From contig NZ_CP072852.1 in assembly GCF_017948265.1 (NCBI RefSeq), forward strand, positions 62,001 to 126,000: a DNA stretch of 64,000 bases. The letters are read 5' to 3'. Positions 28,043 through 37,147 of the stretch are shown here, in pieces. Position 1 is the stretch's first letter, and each line of letters begins with the position of its first letter. Origin of the DNA: Rhodoferax sp. PAMC 29310. GTDB taxonomy: Bacteria; Pseudomonadota; Gammaproteobacteria; Burkholderiales; Burkholderiaceae_C. A program made the translations under genes and the position numbers. The notes beneath the pieces are model-generated. The model searched no databases and was not told the origin of the DNA. It saw only the letters and a program-made list of their open reading frames with translations.

Positions 28043-28297
28043 ATGAAAATTACATTCAAGCTTTTCGCGTCGCTCACCGACTATTTGCCCCACGACGCCC
28101 GATATACCAATGTGGTCGAGCTGGACGTCGCGCCTGAGTCCGCCATCAGTCAAATCATTGAACCCTTTGGTTTGCCAGAAAAAATGGTGCATTTGGTGTT
28201 GGTCAATGGCAAATACATTGAGCCCGACAAGCGCCTGACTCACACTCTGGAGAAGGGCGATGTGCTCGCCATCTGGCCGCCTATCGCGGGGGGGTGA
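28043..28297 (+). CDS. aorD: MoaD/ThiS-family sulfur carrier
   Basis: 84 residues of the ubiquitin-like fold ending in the diagnostic Gly-Gly (WPPIAGG). Such proteins carry the thiocarboxylate sulfur used to build the pterin dithiolene. Its position in the operon suggests a copy dedicated to the AOR cofactor. No MoaE or MoeB gene is in the window, so it must use partners encoded elsewhere. The stop overlaps the next start. Confidence 0.85.
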   Translation: MKITFKLFASLTDYLPHDARYTNVVELDVAPESAISQIIEPFGLPEKMVHLVLVNGKYIEPDKRLTHTLEKGDVLAIWPPIAGG

Positions 28298-28596
28298 TGC
28301 AGTCTTTTTACGAAGAACGATTTGAGCGAGAGATGGGGTGCACCGAAGCGGAGTGGCTGGGTTGGTTGCCGAACGCCATTGGCGACCACCACTGGAAGCT
28401 ACAAACGCATTCAGCCGGTGTCCGTATTGGTGACGGCGCCTTGGGCCTGACATGGCGCGTCGAGTCGCCCCGCGTCATTGCGCTGATGCGAATCCCCCGC
28501 CTGATCGTGAGTTTTCGCTTTGCTGGTTTAGATGAGGTCCAGCGCTATAGATTCATGAAGCGCTTTGATTTGTACATGCAGAGGGGCGGCGGTTGA
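28294..28596 (+). CDS. Small protein of unknown function at the end of the AOR operon
   Basis: 100 residues, starting with GTG (or ATG at 28297) and overlapping aorD by 4 bases, so it is translationally coupled to the MoaD-like gene. It is rich in Arg and Trp (RFEREMGCTEAEWLGWLP, FMKRFDLYMQRGGG) with no signal peptide or metal motif. The operon position suggests a role in AOR maturation, possibly the gene called aorE in other clusters. I do not recognise the family. Confidence 0.7.
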   Translation: MMQSFYEERFEREMGCTEAEWLGWLPNAIGDHHWKLQTHSAGVRIGDGALGLTWRVESPRVIALMRIPRLIVSFRFAGLDEVQRYRFMKRFDLYMQRGGG

Positions 28597-28631
28597 TCAG
28601 AAGTTGACAGATCAACCAGCCCCATCCCAAA

Positions 28632-28690
28632 GAAAAAGTCCCCCGAGTATTGCTACTTGGAAGACTTTTCATGCGCTGGGGTCAATTGAA
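28632..28690 (+). terminator. AOR operon terminator, also a degenerate ssrA-end copy (island boundary)
   Basis: AAAAGTC and GACTTTT close a stem with inner arms ending CCGAGTA/TACTTGG. The same hairpin (CCGAGTAT-GCTACTTGG) lies beside ssrA at 42516-42555. Both copies continue TCATGCG and then CTGGGG--A-TTGAA, which in the ssrA copy is the 3' end of the tmRNA. This copy lacks 11 bases of that end. It is probably the far attachment site of the island. Confidence 0.6.
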
Positions 28691-29489
28691 AGATGCCTTG
28701 TAACCCGCATGTATGCTACGTTTTATACAGTCACACAGTGCGTTATTCCCCGGTTCTACCTGTGATACCCCACGACTACTGCCTTGGCTTGACCGGACAA
28801 TTTGATAGTTACCGAGCGGCATTGCGTTCGAAAAAAATGTACCCGTTGTAGCACTGGTAGTTGATCTGAGTGTCTTGCATGCATGCTCAGGTCTCGACAC
28901 TCACCAAAACTGACCCACCTGCGCTCACGACAATCTGCCCCATTGTTCGAACGTGCCAACGACCTCGGAACGGGGTCAAGGGCGGGCCTGCCATAGGCAG
29001 CACGGCGAAGCGAACCCTTGATGCCGTGCAGAGGCCAACACAATCGAAAATGGCCGAGGGTGCGGCATTTGACGCCCTTAGCCATGATGAGCAAAGACAC
29101 ATCACCGACACCAACTCCGGTGGATCAGTTCAAGTGAGCGTAAGTGCCAAAGCCATACGAGTAATGCTGGCCCTGCCATGTGCTGCAAGGCTAGTTGGTG
29201 GGATAGATCAATGGTGTGCTGCTGATGGTGGTTTCCGTCACGTTACCAACCCGTGATCACGGGGGGGGGTAGTGCAGTCATTTCGGTGATGAAACTTGGT
29301 ATTGATAGCGGACACAGAGGAAGAAAAGTTCAAAAACCCGAATTTCAACCAGTGCAAAGCAAGTTGCAGTGGGTAGCACTGGATTCGCATTTCATGCTAA
29401 GTGACTTTGAGTTCCGGTCAGGGCTCAACCAGCCAAATATGCCTCTGCCGACGTGGTCTACTTGCGCCCATTTACTGAGACCTAACTGG
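28691..29489. other. Stretch without a supported gene at the island edge
   Basis: Short frames occur on both strands, but none has a family resemblance or a good start. The minus strand around 28890-28920 reads GTGGGTCAGTTTTGG, which looks like sequence seen near insertion-sequence ends, so this may be transposon debris. A run of nine G lies at 29262-29270. Confidence 0.3.
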
Positions 29490-30233
29490 ATGCTCCCTGT
29501 TTCCCGATCTGTCCTGGCGGCACTGGCCTTCATCTTCACCACGCACAGCCAGGCAGCCACCGACTTTGCCGAATGCCCCCAGTTCTTTGCGAACAACAAG
29601 CCACCCATCATGACGCCCCGCCCGATGCTCAGAGCCCTGTGTTACGACGCCTTTGCGATTCTTCACTCAGGAGAAAGAAAAACCGCTGTCTACGTGGCTC
29701 AGAAGCTCAACCGGGCATCCGTAGCGGACGCTGATGAGAAGCGCAAAGATAAGTTTTTCTCAGATGCCCGGCTGAGGTCAGCGGAGCGGGCGAACCTATC
29801 GGATTACAAGGGCAGCGGCTGGTCAAGAGGTCACATGGCTCCTGCGGCAGACATGCCCACGGCCAGAGCCATGGCACAAAGTTTTAGCCTCGCCAATATG
29901 GTGCCCCAGGCGCAGAAGCACAACGGCGGCGCGTGGGCCAAATCAGTGGAAGCGGCAACCCGCAAATACGCAGGACGTGCCACGGGGGATGTGTATGTCA
30001 TCACCGGCCCTGCTTACTCGCCAAGCATTAAGGAAAGCGCAGGTATTGGGGCGGGTCAGGTGCGGGTGCCCAAATACCTATTTAAGCTGCTGTGTGACCA
30101 GGACACCAACCGGGCCTGGGCACACTGGCACCTCAATGACGATGCGACACGTGGATCGCGGCCGATCAGTTACGGTGAGTTGGTCAAACGCACTGGCGTC
30201 AATTTCTTGCCGGGGCTTGTGCCGCTTGAATGA
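29490..30233 (+). CDS. Secreted DNA/RNA non-specific endonuclease
   Basis: 247 residues from the ATG at 29490, chosen because it gives a clean signal peptide (LAALAFIFTTHSQAA); the open frame extends further upstream without a plausible start. The NUC-domain active site is WSRGHMAPAADM, with the catalytic His retained but Ser in place of the first Asp of the classic DRGH. N in FSLANMVPQ is the Mg-binding residue. Relatives degrade DNA and RNA outside the cytoplasm. No immunity gene is recognisable next to it. It is the first intact gene of the island cargo. Confidence 0.8.
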   Translation: MLPVSRSVLAALAFIFTTHSQAATDFAECPQFFANNKPPIMTPRPMLRALCYDAFAILHSGERKTAVYVAQKLNRASVADADEKRKDKFFSDARLRSAERANLSDYKGSGWSRGHMAPAADMPTARAMAQSFSLANMVPQAQKHNGGAWAKSVEAATRKYAGRATGDVYVITGPAYSPSIKESAGIGAGQVRVPKYLFKLLCDQDTNRAWAHWHLNDDATRGSRPISYGELVKRTGVNFLPGLVPLE

Positions 30234-31068
30234 TTGTCCGTAACGTGCCACTGATTTCCCTCATCGCCGCCCCTTGATAATTCGCTGATTAACTCTGGAT
30301 CCAGGACGTCCGAAGAATTTGAGCGCCAGCATGGGACGCACCCTGGTAACCCTGTCATCGGGCATTCCAAAAGAGTGTGATCAACCAAGGTGAGTGGCCA
30401 ATAATCACACTTCGCGATGGGCGGGATCAGGTGAAATTTCTGCCGATCTGTCGAGAACCAATAGCGTTCCGCGCCAAGTTGAGTGAACGCTCGCTTGAGA
30501 ACGATTTCTACAGCCGCTTTGCAGCGTTTGCGGGTACTGGCGAATGGCAGCATTCTGGAACTCCAACGTATAGCCACTTAGAAGTCGTTGGTAAACTTCA
30601 AATCTGCGTAGAGTAGAGATATGGCAGGGTAGATTCCATCATGAAGCATTTCCGTTGGCCGACTCGTAGCTACGAGCCGGTGCCTTTTGTTGCCCAAGTC
30701 TGCAACCCCCGTTTCCACATCCCCCACTTCAAACCGGACGTGCAGATTTCCCGCATCCGGCTTTCGGACAAGACTTCACTCCTTCGCCCACGTCAGTTCA
30801 AGCCCCCTCACCGTCAGACGTATGAGCCCGAAGTACCCGTACATGTGCGAGAGTGGATATCTGCTTGTCAATGTCGCCGCCAGATCCGTCTATAAATAAC
30901 TCGACGACATTGACTTTTGAAACCGTTGCCGACGCCACAAACACTGATTCGGGCTTTTTCTGCTTTGCTGCTTTCAATACGCGAGGTGGTGTCGAGTACC
31001 ACCGCGTGGGCTTCAGAGATCAGAAAACGGTGGGGCGTTTTGAAAAACGAAGGTGCTGGCTGCGGAAA
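30234..31068. other. Gap between nuclease and PEP-CTERM genes, with a possible group II intron scrap
   Basis: No gene is supported. Around 30725-30770 the minus strand reads AAGCCGGATGCGG, GAAA, TCTGCACGTCCGG, a hairpin reminiscent of bacterial group II introns near the reverse-transcriptase reading frame. No reverse transcriptase or domain V was found. The rest shows only short frames without family resemblance. Confidence 0.3.
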
Positions 31069-31070
31069 AC

Positions 31071-31099
31071 AAAAAAGCGCCCGACTTGGGCGCTTTAGT
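31071..31099. terminator. Intrinsic terminator of the PEP-CTERM gene
   Basis: AAAAAAGCGCCCGA, a CTT loop, then GGGCGCTTTAGTTTT. It lies just past the minus-strand gene ending at 31115. Confidence 0.75.
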
Positions 31100-31114
31100 T
31101 TTAAACAAGCAGCA

Positions 31115-31711
31115 TTAGATTGCAGCTTGTTTATTGCGACGGCGCTTAGTTGCGACCAATCCGACCAGTGCGATACCAACGAGTGCGAGGCTTTCCGGCT
31201 CAGGAACCGATGTAAAAGTCAGTGTTCCACCAACACTACCTGTACTATCAAAGTTTGACGCTGTAGCCACGAATCCCCACTGATCGCCCTCCGTCAAGTT
31301 TATCGACGTAGCGATTGTCTGATTAGACCCCCCAGTATTCCCACCAATTTCAGTAGAATAACCCGTTGAGAAGTCAGTTATGACCAAACTCGTGAAGGCC
31401 CTAAACCAGTTTGCGTATGAATTCCACATCAAATTCAGCGCCAATGTACCTGTGCTGGCAGCAGTTGTCGTGAATGTGTAGGTCTGAATTGGGACGCCTC
31501 TATATCCCGGCGACACATAGCTATATGAAAGGTTATTAGAACCCACCGTCGCGGTGGATGTAGCAGCGTCCCCATAGGGGTTGTCTCCTGAGGCAGTGGC
31601 GGTCCAAGTTTGGCCTAATGGCATGGCCGAAGCTGCCGCGGCACAAGTCACTAATAGAGTGGCAAGTGCTGCATGGCTAAGAAGTGACGAGATGGATGTA
31701 AATGATTTCAT
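31115..31711 (-). CDS. PEP-CTERM sorting domain protein
   Basis: 198 residues. A signal peptide (LATLLVTCAAAASA) is followed by a beta-rich Ser/Thr/Gly body. The C-terminus is the exosortase signal: VPEPESLALVGIALVGLVA then KRRRN. Such proteins are processed by EpsH/XrtA-type exosortases and usually go to the cell surface or into the exopolysaccharide matrix. No exosortase gene lies in the window. The function of the body is unknown. Confidence 0.85.
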   Translation of the reverse strand: MKSFTSISSLLSHAALATLLVTCAAAASAMPLGQTWTATASGDNPYGDAATSTATVGSNNLSYSYVSPGYRGVPIQTYTFTTTAASTGTLALNLMWNSYANWFRAFTSLVITDFSTGYSTEIGGNTGGSNQTIATSINLTEGDQWGFVATASNFDSTGSVGGTLTFTSVPEPESLALVGIALVGLVATKRRRNKQAAI

Positions 31712-32550
31712 TTGTAAAAGTTATAAAATTGATGAATACGCTGCCATTCAGACTCGGTTTAAAAGCAAAATTCGTGCCAAGAAATAAAAGTGATTTGTAT
31801 CAATAACTTACAAATTATCAGTTTTGTTACTGTAAAAATTCTCGACACTATTTGAGGTGCGCCAACTTCAGATAGTGAGTAACGAAGTAGTAAGCCGCTT
31901 GAGGTTGCCGCAACGAAGCCCTTACAAAAGTCGGTAGTCAGCCCATGGCAGGTGCTCGCTTCGATATAGCGTCCACCACAAAGCGGCCCGTCGTCCCCAG
32001 AACGCAAATGACTGGACTAAAGCTGGCAGAGTCAAAATCGCTGCACCCGTTTCCAGCCCGTTGGAGCCGTTCACATTCAAAATACTTATGATCGCAACCG
32101 CTGCGCTGCCGACCACCAAACGGGAAAACTGATTTTCGTCGCTGGATGACTGGTTCCGAGTTTCTGGTATCCGCGACGAACGGCCGGTTACGGCGAAATC
32201 CAAGGTCAGCTTTCGACTTTGCGGCGATTTTCATGCGGTTCCAGTGGAAGTCGGCTATGTGTCTGTTGAAGTCAGCCGCCTAAAATTGGCCCCGTTTTCA
32301 CTCGACGGGCTCCAGTAGACACATTCCGGTCTTTCACGCGGCACTTTTGTAAGTCGGATATGCCGCGTAACCGGATGGTCGGGGCGAGGCGTTGGGTTGA
32401 GCCGATTTCCCACAACCGGTCATTGCCGTCGGGGGTTCAATTTCAACACTTTCCGGGCATCAAAACTCGGAACCGGTCATTCGAGGGTGACGATCAGTTT
32501 TCGGCGGTGTCCGTCGGCAGCGCAGCGATTGCGGGCGCTGCCAACAGACT
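31712..32550. other. Gene-free stretch with a long imperfect inverted repeat
   Basis: The first 150 bases upstream of the PEP-CTERM gene are AT-rich and probably hold its promoter. From 32094 the sequence contains two inverted copies of a roughly 75-base unit (see 32094-32532). No convincing gene is seen. Confidence 0.4.
32094..32532. repeat. Inverted repeat pair of about 75 bases
   Basis: The unit at 32094-32170 contains CGCTGCGCTGCCGAC, GAAAACTGAT and TGGTTCCGAGTTT. The unit at 32458-32532 carries the same blocks in reverse complement (AAACTCGGAACCGGTCA, ATCAGTTTTC, GTCGGCAGCGCAGCG). About 290 bases separate them. The origin is unknown; it could be a small non-autonomous element. Confidence 0.55.
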
Positions 32551-32582
32551 GCTATAAGGTAGCGCCGTCTGCAATTTGATGT

Positions 32583-32806
32583 TTATTTCTTGTGGCTTCC
32601 GTCACAGTGAGGTTTACTGGCGGATGCTTGGCAACCGAAAAAATAAACGTCCTTGCTTTCTGTTGCACTATATTTAACCGGAGTGAACTCGCCACCTTGT
32701 GCGATCCATCGCAGAATGGCTGGCTCTTGCTCAACCCGCAGGCGCACCAATAATAGTCTTTGCCTTGCTCCACTTTGGTTGCAAATGGGGTGTCTGAGGC
32801 GCGCAC
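32583..32806 (-). pseudogene. Two-domain CDGSH iron-sulfur protein, frameshifted
   Basis: The frame from GTG 32806 contains a full CDGSH motif (CACGLSKSQPFCDGSHK) and then loses sense. One base further on, the other frame reads GEFTPVKYSATESK followed by FFGCQASASKPHCDGSHKK and a stop at 32583. That is a second CDGSH domain. Restoring one G in the GG at about 32692-32696 joins them into a protein of about 75 residues. The second domain also has Phe where the first ligand Cys is expected (FGC instead of CGC). CDGSH proteins bind redox-active [2Fe-2S]. Confidence 0.8.
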
Positions 32807-32893
32807 CGGTGAATTTTATATTTGTCTAAACATTTTTCTTGTCATGGCGATTGCATGACACGATACTGTGTGTTCCTATTTGAAAGGTACTAC

Positions 32894-33547
32894 ATGACAT
32901 TACGCATCAACGACACGGTCCCCGATTTCAAGGCCGAGACCGACCAGGGCCCGATCCAGTTCCACGACTGGATCGGCGACAGCTGGGCGATCCTGTTCTC
33001 GCACCCCAAGGACTTCACGCCCGTGTGCACGACCGAATTCGGCGCCGTCGCCCAGATGGCAGAAGAATGGGCCAAACGCGGCACCAAGGTGATCGGCGTG
33101 TCGGTCGATGGAGTCGAGGAGCACAGGAAATGGAAAGGCGACATCGAGCGTTTTTCCGGCGCGAAGGCGGCCTTCCCGATCATCGCCGACATCGGCCTGG
33201 CCGTTTCCAAGGCCTTCGACATGTTGCCGGCAGAGGCCTACCTGCCGGACGGCCGCACTCCGGCCGACAGCGCCACGGTGCGCGCGGTGTTCATCATCGG
33301 GCCGGACAAGAAGCTGAAGTTGTCCATGACCTACCCGATGACGATCGGTCGCAACTTCGCCGAGGTGTTGCGCGCACTCGATGCGTTGCAACTGACCTTC
33401 AACGCGCCGATCGCCACTCCGGCAAACTGGACCGTCGGACAGGACGTGATCGTGGCGATGTCCCTGAACGATGACCAGGCACGCCAGAAGTACGGCAGCA
33501 TCGACGTCAAGTTGCCGTATCTGCGCACCACGAAGTCGCCCGGCTGA
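32894..33547 (+). CDS. 1-Cys peroxiredoxin (Prx6 type)
   Basis: 217 residues from the ATG at 32894 (GAAAGG upstream). The peroxidatic Cys is in HPKDFTPVCTTEFG, and SVDGVEEHRKW and YPMTIGRNFAEVLRALDALQ are typical of the Prx6 subgroup. The enzyme reduces hydrogen peroxide and organic hydroperoxides in the cytoplasm. Base composition is clearly more GC-rich than the flanks, shared with the cysteine dioxygenase next to it, suggesting that the two came in together. Confidence 0.92.
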   Translation: MTLRINDTVPDFKAETDQGPIQFHDWIGDSWAILFSHPKDFTPVCTTEFGAVAQMAEEWAKRGTKVIGVSVDGVEEHRKWKGDIERFSGAKAAFPIIADIGLAVSKAFDMLPAEAYLPDGRTPADSATVRAVFIIGPDKKLKLSMTYPMTIGRNFAEVLRALDALQLTFNAPIATPANWTVGQDVIVAMSLNDDQARQKYGSIDVKLPYLRTTKSPG

Positions 33548-33651
33548 CACGGCCCACGACGCCGCACCGTTGGCGTCTGGCTCAGTACAGCTGTTATTCA
33601 TTCGACCGATGGATCCATCCATCGGTCCATCGCGTCCTATTGTGGGGTACC

Positions 33652-34191
33652 GTGAAGAAACAAAGTCTCAAGGCACTGTTTGCCAGGCTCGATGCGCGCG
33701 ACGCCGCGATCCCGCTCGCCGAGCTGCAGGCGGAGCTGGGCAACACCGACCTTGTCAGCGAGGACTTTCAGCGGGTCGTCGCCTTTGGCGACAAGACGTA
33801 CCGCAGGAACCTGCTGCACGAAGGACCCGCCTACCACGCGCTGGTCATTTGCTGGCGACCCGGCCAGCGCAGCCCGATACACGACCACAGCGGCTCGAGC
33901 TGCGCGGTGCAGGTGCTGGGTGGCATCGCCACCGAGACGGCGTTTGCCCAGACCGGGCACGGGCATGTGTTCGCGACAGCCAGCACCGACCACGGGGTCG
34001 GCAGCGTGCTCGGATCCTTCGACGCCGATGCGCACCAGATCTCGAACCTGCAGCCTGCGGGACACGACCTGGTCACGCTGCACATCTATTCGCCGCCGCT
34101 GCTGCAAATGAAGCGGTTCTCCCTGACGGACGCCCATGTGGAGACGTTCATGGACCCGATCGAACTGTTCCTCGAAGGCGCCGGCATCTAG
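33652..34191 (+). CDS. Cysteine dioxygenase family protein
   Basis: About 179 residues of the cupin fold with GTG start (GTGGGG upstream; TTG 33640 is an alternative). The iron ligands are the His pair in SPIHDHSGSSC and the His in DAHQISNL. The Cys of SGSSCAVQ and the Tyr of HIYSPPL match the crosslinked Cys-Tyr pair of cysteine dioxygenase. The enzyme turns cysteine into cysteine sulfinate with O2. It follows the peroxiredoxin by about 105 bases and shares its high GC. Confidence 0.87.
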   Translation: MKKQSLKALFARLDARDAAIPLAELQAELGNTDLVSEDFQRVVAFGDKTYRRNLLHEGPAYHALVICWRPGQRSPIHDHSGSSCAVQVLGGIATETAFAQTGHGHVFATASTDHGVGSVLGSFDADAHQISNLQPAGHDLVTLHIYSPPLLQMKRFSLTDAHVETFMDPIELFLEGAGI

Positions 34192-34871
34192 TAGCGCTGC
34201 GTCCGGCGCGCTCCGCGACGCACCGTCGCGCCGCGATGGCACTGGCACGCGCGCGTGCAGGACGATCGATCGGCCATTGGCTCCCCAGGGCCTGCGACGC
34301 CGCCCGGCGATTTCCGCTCCGCCCCGATCCTGCTCAGTGATAACCCTCGGATCGATGCGCAGGCCGGGCACTGGCTATATCGAATCTGCGCATCTGGACT
34401 TACAGTCGTCCAAGTTATTGTCTGCGTCCCCGGTGGTCAATATTGAATCGGCGTCGACACGCCGACACGCCGAGATCCCGAAGACCTTAATGGATGGTTT
34501 CCGCTGCATCGTCACTCTCATCAGGTTTTTGCAACTTATGAGGGTGCTCTGGCTAATGCGAAAGCGGCTGTCGCATGGATGATTGCAGTCACGAGGTGAA
34601 TTGACCAACCCAGACATCTGTGACCGCTATAAGGCGATCAGTTCGAGAATCTCTATTACCGCTTTGTGTCTTCTGGAGTCAGTGACTTTGCTTCGATCCA
34701 GTTATTAAAATTGAATGTCGGATAGGATTTTTGGAATATGAATATTGGCCCATAAATCCAGATTAGCTGTCGCGTCCCGTGAGATCATGTTCCCGTCCGC
34801 AGCTGGCCCTTATTCAAAGCTCGCCAGTTGATGCGGGGCGTGATTGCGTCCTTACAAGGAGAGAAGACGTC
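34192..34871. other. Gene-free stretch holding an insertion-sequence end relic
   Basis: No gene is supported. At 34397-34432 the sequence AGTCGTCCAAGTTATTGTC followed by TGCGTCCCC closely resembles the right end of the IS3-family element at 61125-61153 (AGTAGTCCAGGTTATTGTC then CGCACCCCC). It is probably a leftover IS terminus. Spacer sequence before the IS481-type gene fills the rest. Confidence 0.4.
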
Positions 34872-35811
34872 ATGAGTCAAGTCCATCCCTGCGCCCGAAC
34901 CACCCCTCGCACACGCGCTGAGATAAGGACCTCGCCCGCTGGTGCCAGTGCGCTGGCCGACCGATACAACATCACGCCCGCCACCGCTCGCAAGTGGAAA
35001 GAGCGCGAAGATTCAGAGGATCGCTCCCACCGCCCGCGTACGTTGAAGACGACGCTCAGTCCAGCGCAGGAGCAACTTGTTGTCGAGCTTCGGCGCACAG
35101 TTCTACTGCCCCTGGACGACCTGCTGGCGATCACCCGCGAGTTCATCAATGCCGCTGTTTCACGCTCAGGCTTGGACCGTTGTTTGCGCCGCCATGGCGT
35201 CTCCGATCTGAAAGGCCTGCTGCCACAAGTTGAGGGGGAGCCTGCGCCACTGAAAACCTTCAAGGACTACGAGCCTGGATTCATACACATTGACATCAAG
35301 TACCTGCCGCAGATGCCTGATGAGACGAAGAGGCGCTACCTCTTTGTGGCCATTGATCGAGCGACACGGTGGGTCTATTTCCACATTTACAACGACCAGA
35401 CTGACGTCAGCAGTACCGATTTTTTGTGCCGGTTGAGAAAAGTCTCGCCCATGAGAATTCAAAAGATTCTGACTGACAACGGAAGTCAATTTACCGACCG
35501 TTTTACAGCCAAGAGCAAACAAGCCACGGGCAAGCATACGTTCGACATCAGCTGTGCCGAGATGGGTATCGTGCATCGCCTGTCGCCCCCACGCCATCCG
35601 CAAACCAATGGCATGGTGGAGCGCTTCAATGGGCGCATCAGCGGCTGAGCTGGAGGCGACTCTGACGCTCTATTTAAAGACCTACAACCACCATATCCCG
35701 CAGCGGGCTTTGAAGCACCAAGAACCTATTCAAGCTTTGCAGAAATGGCGCGCAGAAAAACCTGATTTGTTTGTCAAGCGAGTTTATGAACAGGCGGGAC
35801 TTGACAATTAG
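34872..35811 (+). pseudogene. IS481-family transposase, internally deleted
   Basis: The first part (34872-35648) has an N-terminal HTH (ALADRYNITPATARKWKERE) and a DDE core with HIDIKYLPQM, LTDNGSQFTD and PRHPQTNGMVERFNG. It ends at a stop just after NGRIS. The C-terminal part continues in another frame (SAAELEATLTLYLKTYNHH to the stop at 35811). Intact relatives have about a dozen residues between these parts, so a small deletion with a frame change around 35637 is likely. Not functional as written. Confidence 0.85.
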
Positions 35812-35957
35812 CCACACAGTTACCTTATCGGCTGTATATCGCTAAGAATTGGTAATATGTGACGATTAGCATATCGTCCGACAAGTACCAATACTTCTAA
35901 TAGAAGTCTGAAATGTGTACTGACCTTGCCCCTGGAATCCGTATCCCATAACCGAGA

Positions 35958-36854
35958 TCATGAGTTGGCTTGCTTGGGCTGATTAGCAAGCCAGTTTTGC
36001 TCGAACCGCACCGGGCTGACGTAGGCCAGTGTCGAATGCAGTCGAGTCCGGTTATACCAAAGCATCCAAGCAATCGTTTCATCCTTTGCCTCCCGCTGAG
36101 TCTTGAACTTCTGTCCGTATAACCGTTCCACCTTCAATGATCCAAACAGCGTCTCGCTGCAGGCGTTGTCCCAACAGTTGCCGCGCCGGCTCATTGAACT
36201 GGTGATGTCGTACTCCTTGAGCACTTCCCGGAAGTCCTTGCTGGCGTACTGACTGCCGCGGTCGCTATGGAACATCAGGCCAGCCTGCTTGCCCGGATGC
36301 CGCTTGAACCATGCCATGCGCAGCGCATCAATGACGATGTCCCGCGTCATTTCCTCTCGTAACGACCAGCCCACTACTTGGCGGCTGAACAGGTCAATCA
36401 CCACGGCCAGAAACAACCAGCCTTCGTCCGTGGCGATGTACGTGATGTCACCCACCCAGACCTTGTCGGGTGCTGCCACATCGAACTCCCGGTTGAGCAG
36501 GTTGGGTGAGATCGCTAGATCGTGATTGCTATCGGTGGTGACCTTGAAGCGCCGCTTTCCCTTGGCACGGATGCCGTGCAACTGCATGAGCTTTTGCACG
36601 CGCTCTTTGCCCACACGGATGCCACGGGCAAGCAGCTCCTTCCAGGTGCGTGGCCAGCCGTAGCCGCCTCGCGTCTCGGCATGGATGGCCTTGATGTGCA
36701 CCAGCAAGGCGTCATCGCTCAGGTGGCGGAGCTGGGCCGGACTGGCCAGTCGCACAAAGTGTTCGTGGTACCCGGCGATGCTCACCCCCAGTACGCGGCA
36801 CTGTACCGAGATCGGCCATGTGCTGCGGTGGCGCTGGATGAAGGCGTACTTCAA
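35958..36854 (-). CDS. IS3-family transposase OrfB (integrase core)
   Basis: 298 residues with the DDE retroviral-integrase core: WVGDITYIATDEGWLFL, FHSDRGSQYASKDF and NCWDNACSETLFGSLK. The start overlaps the orfA stop by 4 bases (ATGA), the usual IS3 arrangement for coupling or a frameshifted OrfAB product. It catalyses strand transfer during transposition. Confidence 0.93.
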   Translation of the reverse strand: MKYAFIQRHRSTWPISVQCRVLGVSIAGYHEHFVRLASPAQLRHLSDDALLVHIKAIHAETRGGYGWPRTWKELLARGIRVGKERVQKLMQLHGIRAKGKRRFKVTTDSNHDLAISPNLLNREFDVAAPDKVWVGDITYIATDEGWLFLAVVIDLFSRQVVGWSLREEMTRDIVIDALRMAWFKRHPGKQAGLMFHSDRGSQYASKDFREVLKEYDITSSMSRRGNCWDNACSETLFGSLKVERLYGQKFKTQREAKDETIAWMLWYNRTRLHSTLAYVSPVRFEQNWLANQPKQANS

Positions 36855-37147
36855 ATCGATCCCTTTGCGAAGTACGCCGTCGCTTTTCCCAGAATGTCGC
36901 GCTCCATCTTCACACGCGCCAGCTCGGCCCGCAACCGGCTGATCTCCATCTGCTCGGCGCTGACCAATACCTTGCTGTCAGCTCCCTTGAGCTGGCCCTG
37001 GCGCTGCGCCTTGACCCAATTGAACAACGTCTGGTCGACCACTCCCAGCGTGCGTGCCGCGGCTGCAATGCTCTGGCCACCTTCGACCAGTCGAACTGCT
37101 TCTTGCTTGAATTCGAGCGTGTAGCGCGCTCTTGCTGTCTTCGTCAT
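36851..37147 (-). CDS. IS3-family transposase OrfA
   Basis: 98 residues with an HTH (FKQEAVRLVEGGQSIAAAAR, LGVVDQTLFNWVK) and a C-terminal leucine-rich coiled coil (EISRLRAELARVKMERDIL). It recognises the IS ends and acts with OrfB. GGAGAACGGAA precedes the start codon. Confidence 0.92.
   Translation of the reverse strand: MTKTARARYTLEFKQEAVRLVEGGQSIAAAARTLGVVDQTLFNWVKAQRQGQLKGADSKVLVSAEQMEISRLRAELARVKMERDILGKATAYFAKGSI

Noticed and set aside
28756..29256. Overlapping frames on both strands of about 110-130 codons
   Set aside because: Neither has a convincing start or a family resemblance; the stretch looks like transposon debris.
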